Shown here: positions 13,882 through 17,936 of the stretch, piece by piece | Layout of the letters: each line of letters opens with the position of its first letter | Position numbering within the stretch: the stretch's first letter is position 1 | NCBI GenBank assembly: GCA_016929795.1 | Contig: JAFGIA010000053.1 | Location: 1-17,936, forward strand | Length of the DNA stretch: 17,936 nucleotides | From: Anaerolineae bacterium | GTDB taxonomy: Bacteria; Chloroflexota; Anaerolineae; JAAYZQ01 | Reading direction: 5' to 3' | The notes under the pieces: model-generated | Told to the model about the DNA's origin: nothing | Database searches by the model: none | The model's input: only the letters and a program-made list of their open reading frames with translations | Program-made: the position numbers and the translations under genes

Positions 13882-13919
13882 GGTAGCTTGGTAGATTGGC
13901 ACCAATCTACCAAGCTACC
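13882..13919 (-). terminator. Perfect 18-bp hairpin after the MMPL gene, no U-tract
   Basis: GGTAGCTTGGTAGATTGG (13882-13899) pairs exactly with 13902-13919 around a 2-nt CA. It starts 7 bp after the transporter's TAG, so it is placed like a terminator. In the transcript it is followed by CCCACTAT rather than a U-run, so intrinsic termination is doubtful. It also lies 14 bp upstream of the ppk2 -35 and could be a palindromic repeat or a protein site. Confidence 0.5.
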
Positions 13920-13926
13920 AGGAGCT

Positions 13927-16900
13927 CTACCGTCCAGGCTCCTTCCCAGGCCACCAGTTCCAGCGGCCAAGGAACGTGGCGATGGCAGGCACCAACGTAG
14001 TGCGGATGATGAACGTATCGAGCAACATCCCCACCGTGATGGCAAAGGCAGTCTGCAAGAGGCCGAGGAGCGACGAAGACATCATGGCGGCAAAGGTGCC
14101 GGCCATAATGATCCCGGCCGAGGTAATGATTCCCCCGGTGCGCTCGACCGCTCTCTCGATGCCTGTCCGCGTGTCGTGGATAGCGACCTCTTCCTTCACC
14201 CGGCCCATCAAAAAGATGTTATAGTCCATGCCCAGGGCAACCAGCACCACAAAAATCAGAAAAGGCACGAACCAGGTCAGGCCCTCATTCAAGATGCCGT
14301 CAAAGACCAGGCGGGTGATGCCCAGCGTCGCGCCATAACTGAGCAGAATCGTCGCCATCATATACACGGGGGCGACAAAGCTGCGCAGCAGCACGATCAG
14401 CACGATCAGAATCCCACCGATGACAAGCAGCATCACCCGGTAAAAATCGCGGTCCATCACGTCGCGCAGGTCGAGGTTCGTCGCCGTCGTCCCGCTGATA
14501 TAGCCGACACTGGCCTGGCTCACCTCGGAGCGCAGGTGTGTGACCGTGTCCATCGCTTCCACGCTAAAAGGATCGCTGTCAAGGACAATCTGCAGGCGGG
14601 CCACCTTGCCATCCGGCGTGGTGTAGGTGTCGAGAAGTGGACCGAGATCCTCACCGGCCTCCGCCGCCAGGGCCTCGGGCACCAGGTAACCATCGGAGCG
14701 CTGAGAAAAGTCATCCGCCAGGGCGCCGAGCGCGGCCTGCAGGCCATCCACCTCGGCCAGCACCGCCGCCGTCGCCTCGCCTGCTGCTTCGCCGGCCACG
14801 AGATCGCCCGAGGGCAGATAGGTCGCTGCGGGCATCTCTACTGCCGCCGCCGTCGCCAGGCGGTCGAATGCATCGCCCAGGTCGTCGAGCGCTGAGGCCA
14901 GCCCCGCACGCGGGTCGGGCACATCGCCCATGGCCGACAGGTCGCTCTCCGGGACAAAGGTTGCTTCAGGCATCTCCTGGCGCGCAAACTCGGCCAGGGT
15001 AGCGAATGCCTGCCCCACGGCCTCCACCTCCGCCACCAGCGGCCCCAGGTCTGGCGTCAGGCCCCCCATTTCGGCAGGCAGATCCTCGGGCACAAAGACC
15101 GCTTCGGGCAGCGTGTCGGCGGCGATGGCCGACATGCCGGCAAAGGCCGCGCTCAGCACCGCCAGCGACGCCTGCGTGCGCGGGATGAGCTGCTTGAGCT
15201 GCGTGAGGTCGATAGTCTCCAGGCTGTTGCTCACAGCCACAGTGACCGAGATCGCTGTTCGATACTCTTCAGTGGCGGCGAGCAGCGGGTATTCGCTCCC
15301 TAACTCTTCCAGGTAGGTATTGAGAACCGACATCTGCTGCCCGGCGCTCGGCTCGCCCGGCTGGGGCAGCACCGCGTATGGATTCTCGTCGATCGCAGCC
15401 GCCGTGGCATCCATCTCACTGGCGATGCGCCCCAGCTGGACGCTCACCAGGCGCGCCTGCGACAGCTCGGCCGCCATCATTTCCACGGCAGCCAGGTGCT
15501 CTGCCACCGCCTCGAACGAGCTGTGCTCCGCCAGATCCGGATAGGCCGCCACCAGCTCGCCCAGGTAGGCGTCGAGCATGGCCAAAGCCTGCTCCTGGTC
15601 GAGCGTTGCGCCGGCTCTATCCCCCGCGGCCGCGAGCTGATCGAGAGCGGCCGGATCTTGGAGCGCCGTCGCCATGCCCTCGACCTCCTGAGCCAGCAGG
15701 TCGAGCTGCGTGGAGACGAGCAGGGTTCGATTCACCTCGTCCAGCGTGGCGTCCAGCCGGTCGAGCGCCGTCAGGGCCTCGTCATAGCCATCCAGGCCAG
15801 CCGCGGCCGGCTGATCCGCCGCCAGGCCCGACAGGTAGGTGCGCAACAGCTCAAACTGCTCCCTGGCTTCATCCAGGGCAGCCGGTGTGGTCGCCGACTC
15901 TTCTGCCGGGCGTATAGTCGCGCTCGAGAGGCCGGCTGTCATCTCGTCCAGTTGGGAGCTGACCAGCAGCATCCGCTTCCCCTCCTCCAGCGCCTCACCC
16001 AGGCTGTCGAGCGCACCCTGCGCCGCACGATAGTTCGCCTCGGCCTCGAGATCGGGAAAAGTGGCCGCCAGATCGTTCAGGTAGGCGCGCAGCAAGTCGA
16101 GGCCATCCGCCGTCTCATCCAGGTCAAGATCGGCCAGGGCGGACAGATCGCCCATCCCCGCGCGCAGCTCGTCAATCATCTCCACCATGGTAGTGAGCTG
16201 CGTCTCAACACGCAGCGACTCTCCCAGCTCAGGGCTCAACCGCCCCGCAGGCAGGGTGAGGCTGCGCACATCGGCCACCCCTTCCATGTTGAGCAGCCTG
16301 TCTGTGAGTGCCTCCACGTAGGCCAGCCCTTCTGGGCTGCGCGCAGCAGGCATGTCGGTGACAATCAGATCCAGCGGCTGCATCTCACCGGCGCCAAAGT
16401 GCTTGGACAGGACCTGGAAGCCGACCTTGGACGGCGCATCATCGGGCAGGTCCGACAGCAGGTCAAAGTTGCGCGGCATGCCCTGGCCATAAATGGCCAG
16501 GGGCACCAGGATCAAGAGGGCCAGGGCCAGCGGCACCCATGGCCGGCTGGTGATCCAGCGAGCAAGCCGGCCCCAGAAAGCGCCATGCACCGCGTGTCGC
16601 GCGCCGCCGGGCCAAAAAGCCCACTTGCCCAACACGGCGAGCAAAGCCGGCGTGAGCGTCAGCCCCGCCAGCAGGGCCACGGCCACGCCGATGGCCAGCG
16701 CGGGGCCGGTATTGGCAAAGAGGCCCATCTCGGCGAACGACATGGCGACCATGCCCACGATCACTGTCCCCGCGCTGCTGGTAATCGTCTCGCCCACCCG
16801 GCCGACGGTGTGCCGCGCCGCCTCGGGGCCAGGCAGATCGTCGGCCATATACTCGCGGAAGCGGCTGACCAGGAAGAGACAGTAGTCGGTGCCCGCCCCA

Positions 16901-17652
16901 AAGAGGAGCACCACCATGAATACCTCGGTGAGGCTCGAGATGCTCAGGCCAAAAGTGCCCAGCCAGGCCACCAGCCCGCGCGAGATGAGAAAGGCCGCGC
17001 CGATCGTCACCAGCGGGATGATAGGCGACACGGGCGAGCGGTAGATGATCAGCAGGATAGTGATCACCAGCGCGATAGTGATCACCGTCGTACTGTCGGC
17101 ACTCTCCAGCGCCCCCGACTTGTACTCATCCATGATGGCCACACTGCCGGTGACATAGCCGGCCAGGCCGTCAGGCGCGGCGTCGAGCCGCGCCTGCATC
17201 TGATCCAGCATGTCCAACGTCTTCTGATCTTCGAGCGAGGTGTGCAACGCCACAAAGACCATCGCCGCCTGCCCGTCCTCACTGATGAGGCGGTCGGCCA
17301 GGTTCGGATCGACCGGGGAGAGGGTGGTGCCCACCACCTCACGCGGCAGTTCCTTCACCCACTCTGTCAGATCTTCCAGGTAGGCCATGGCTGCCGGGTC
17401 GCGCACCGAGCCGTTGTCGCTTTCGATCACGAGCACAGCCTGTGAGGGTGATGCCTGATCGGGAAAGGTCTCGCCGGCAACCCGCGCCGCGACGACGCTT
17501 GGCTCGTCGGCCGGTAGATAGGAGCTCTGGTCTGTCGTGACCACATCGGCCATGTTCGGCGCGAGCAGCGTCACGACGACGAGCAGTACGCCCCATGCAA
17601 CAATGATAGGGTAACGGAATCGGGCAGAAAATTTACCAATCGTTTCAAACAT
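13927..17652 (-). CDS. MMPL/RND-type membrane transporter with enlarged ectodomain
   Basis: 1241 residues, proton-driven exporter of the MMPL family (lipids or other hydrophobic molecules in characterised members; substrate unknown here). TM1 is at about 14-32, then a short ectodomain, then a TM2-7 block at about 186-390 with FGAGTDYCLFLVSRFRE (D256-Y257). A very large second ectodomain follows (about 393-1068). The last TM block from about 1070 has LGMDYNIFLMGRVKEE (D1143-Y1144) and ends WNWWPGK. The two Asp-Tyr pairs correspond to the proton relay known from MmpL3. The second ectodomain is about 675 residues and mostly helical with internal repeats. Upstream of the ATG, GAGAG 6 nt away is a weak ribosome site. 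I see no convincing promoter; upstream is repeat DNA. Confidence 0.93.
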   Translation of the reverse strand: MFETIGKFSARFRYPIIVAWGVLLVVVTLLAPNMADVVTTDQSSYLPADEPSVVAARVAGETFPDQASPSQAVLVIESDNGSVRDPAAMAYLEDLTEWVKELPREVVGTTLSPVDPNLADRLISEDGQAAMVFVALHTSLEDQKTLDMLDQMQARLDAAPDGLAGYVTGSVAIMDEYKSGALESADSTTVITIALVITILLIIYRSPVSPIIPLVTIGAAFLISRGLVAWLGTFGLSISSLTEVFMVVLLFGAGTDYCLFLVSRFREYMADDLPGPEAARHTVGRVGETITSSAGTVIVGMVAMSFAEMGLFANTGPALAIGVAVALLAGLTLTPALLAVLGKWAFWPGGARHAVHGAFWGRLARWITSRPWVPLALALLILVPLAIYGQGMPRNFDLLSDLPDDAPSKVGFQVLSKHFGAGEMQPLDLIVTDMPAARSPEGLAYVEALTDRLLNMEGVADVRSLTLPAGRLSPELGESLRVETQLTTMVEMIDELRAGMGDLSALADLDLDETADGLDLLRAYLNDLAATFPDLEAEANYRAAQGALDSLGEALEEGKRMLLVSSQLDEMTAGLSSATIRPAEESATTPAALDEAREQFELLRTYLSGLAADQPAAAGLDGYDEALTALDRLDATLDEVNRTLLVSTQLDLLAQEVEGMATALQDPAALDQLAAAGDRAGATLDQEQALAMLDAYLGELVAAYPDLAEHSSFEAVAEHLAAVEMMAAELSQARLVSVQLGRIASEMDATAAAIDENPYAVLPQPGEPSAGQQMSVLNTYLEELGSEYPLLAATEEYRTAISVTVAVSNSLETIDLTQLKQLIPRTQASLAVLSAAFAGMSAIAADTLPEAVFVPEDLPAEMGGLTPDLGPLVAEVEAVGQAFATLAEFARQEMPEATFVPESDLSAMGDVPDPRAGLASALDDLGDAFDRLATAAAVEMPAATYLPSGDLVAGEAAGEATAAVLAEVDGLQAALGALADDFSQRSDGYLVPEALAAEAGEDLGPLLDTYTTPDGKVARLQIVLDSDPFSVEAMDTVTHLRSEVSQASVGYISGTTATNLDLRDVMDRDFYRVMLLVIGGILIVLIVLLRSFVAPVYMMATILLSYGATLGITRLVFDGILNEGLTWFVPFLIFVVLVALGMDYNIFLMGRVKEEVAIHDTRTGIERAVERTGGIITSAGIIMAGTFAAMMSSSLLGLLQTAFAITVGMLLDTFIIRTTLVPAIATFLGRWNWWPGKEPGR
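14650..15120 (-). repeat. Shorter repeats in the MMPL ectodomain (set B)
   Basis: At protein level, about every 46 residues a unit begins with a variant of PEAVFVPEDL: near residue 849 PEAVFVPEDL, 896 PEATFVPESDL, 941 PAATYLPSGDL, and a divergent YLVPEAL near 987. Each is followed by a helical segment such as VEAVGQAFATLAEFA or LDDLGDAFDRLATAA. Diverged in DNA but clear in protein. Confidence 0.65.
15120..16115 (-). repeat. Long helical repeats in the MMPL ectodomain (set A)
   Basis: At protein level, four units of about 85-90 residues start near residues 516, 601, 692 and 776 with LLRAYLNDL, LLRTYLSGL, MLDAYLGEL and VLNTYLEEL. The first three end in LLVSSQLDEM, LLVSTQLDLL and RLVSVQLGRI. 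They predict long paired helices, likely a coiled stalk outside the membrane. Confidence 0.7.
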
Positions 17653-17724
17653 TTCAGACTCTCAACTCCAGGCTCCGCCAAAGCGGGCTACAACCCAAGT
17701 ACATTCACAAAAGCCTTGCCAGAT

Positions 17725-17840
17725 CTGTCATTGCCAGTTGTCCATGGTGCTGGCCGCCACCCACCCCCCAAAGAACTGTCATTGCGAGTTGATCCATGGC
17801 GCCGTGCGCTACTCAGCCTGTAAAAAACTGTCATTGCGAG
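17725..17840. repeat. Degenerate 51-52-bp direct repeats
   Basis: CTGTCATTGC(G/C)AG occurs at 17725, 17776 and 17828, a period of 51 and 52 bp. The first two copies continue alike (AGTTG, then TCCATGG), and the last two share a preceding A-rich stretch. No coding potential is evident. Confidence 0.6.
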
Positions 17841-17936
17841 CGAGCACGTCGCGAGGCGCGGGCGAGCGAAGCAATCCCCATCTGTGACTATGTCGGGGAT
17901 TGCTTCGGGCGCCAAACGACGGCGCCCTCGCAATGA
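17831..17936. repeat. REP/MITE-like palindromic element, reaching the window edge
   Basis: Terminal arms TCATTGCGAG (17831-17840) and CTCGCAATGA (17927-17936) are exact inverted repeats. Inside, GAAGCAATCCCC (17868-17879) pairs with 17895-17906, and GGGCGCC (17907-17913) pairs with 17921-17927. The TCATTGCGAGCGA...GAAGCAATCCC pattern resembles short palindromic repeats dispersed in many bacterial genomes. There is no transposase inside. The element may extend past the end of the window, and an 81-residue open frame across it is not a gene. Confidence 0.7.

Noticed and set aside
13354..14895. 513-residue plus-strand open frame
   Set aside because: It spans ppk2, the hairpin and the transporter in antisense, with low-complexity His/Gln/Arg content; a high-GC artefact.
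15496..17445. 649-residue plus-strand open frame
   Set aside because: Antisense to the MMPL gene, whose Asp-Tyr motifs and membrane segments are unmistakable on the minus strand.
17653..17720. Promoter for the MMPL gene
   Set aside because: TTGTGA and TTGTAG fragments are present, but no pair with acceptable spacing and a real -10.
17688..17933. 81-residue minus-strand open frame
   Set aside because: It lies entirely in palindromic and direct repeat DNA, has no ribosome site, and is the usual translated shadow of such repeats.

Overview
The window is GC-rich and almost entirely coded on the minus strand. Zinc-ribbon Ser/Thr kinases, PP2C phosphatases and FHA and vWA proteins in one run, with an RHS/YD-repeat fragment nearby, suggest Chloroflexota (Anaerolineae/Caldilineae-like). 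This is inference: no rRNA or marker gene is present.

Layout, left to right. Positions 1-72 hold the plus-strand C-terminus of an unknown gene. Positions about 120-1023 are a graveyard of mobile or RHS DNA: an RHS core fragment, the C-terminal part of a tyrosine recombinase, and a perfect 18-bp palindrome formed by two opposed copies of the RHS core motif. Positions 1048-12869 hold eight co-directional minus-strand genes. In transcription order they are kinase-ZnR-FHA, ZnR-PP2C, vWA, ZnR4-FHA, kinase with a membrane tail, kinase with Ig-like repeats, a minimal PP2C, and a kinase with a DnaJ-like zinc tail. Spacing is tight (4-bp and 8-bp overlaps; gaps of 16, 23, 37, 60 and 97 bp), so a single operon is likely. 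A good sigma70-type promoter (TTGCCG-17-TATAAT) lies just upstream of the first gene, with a 15-bp palindrome in its leader. Positions 13003-13806 encode a PPK2-family polyphosphate kinase with its own promoter (TTGCCA-17-TATAAT). A perfect 18-bp hairpin separates it from a 1241-residue MMPL-type transporter (13927-17652) with an enlarged repetitive ectodomain. The right edge (17725-17936) is non-coding REP/MITE-like palindromic repeat.

How the genes may work together: the four kinases write and the two phosphatases erase Ser/Thr phosphorylation. The two FHA proteins can read phosphothreonine, and the vWA protein can scaffold through its metal site. Ten CxxC-type zinc ribbons on six of the eight proteins look like a shared docking or assembly module. 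Kinase + PP2C + vWA recalls TerY-P-type triads in general plan, but the expanded four-kinase, zinc-ribbon version with an FHA reader is the most unusual thing here. PPK2 and the MMPL transporter are neighbours with separate signals; a functional link to the operon is only a guess.
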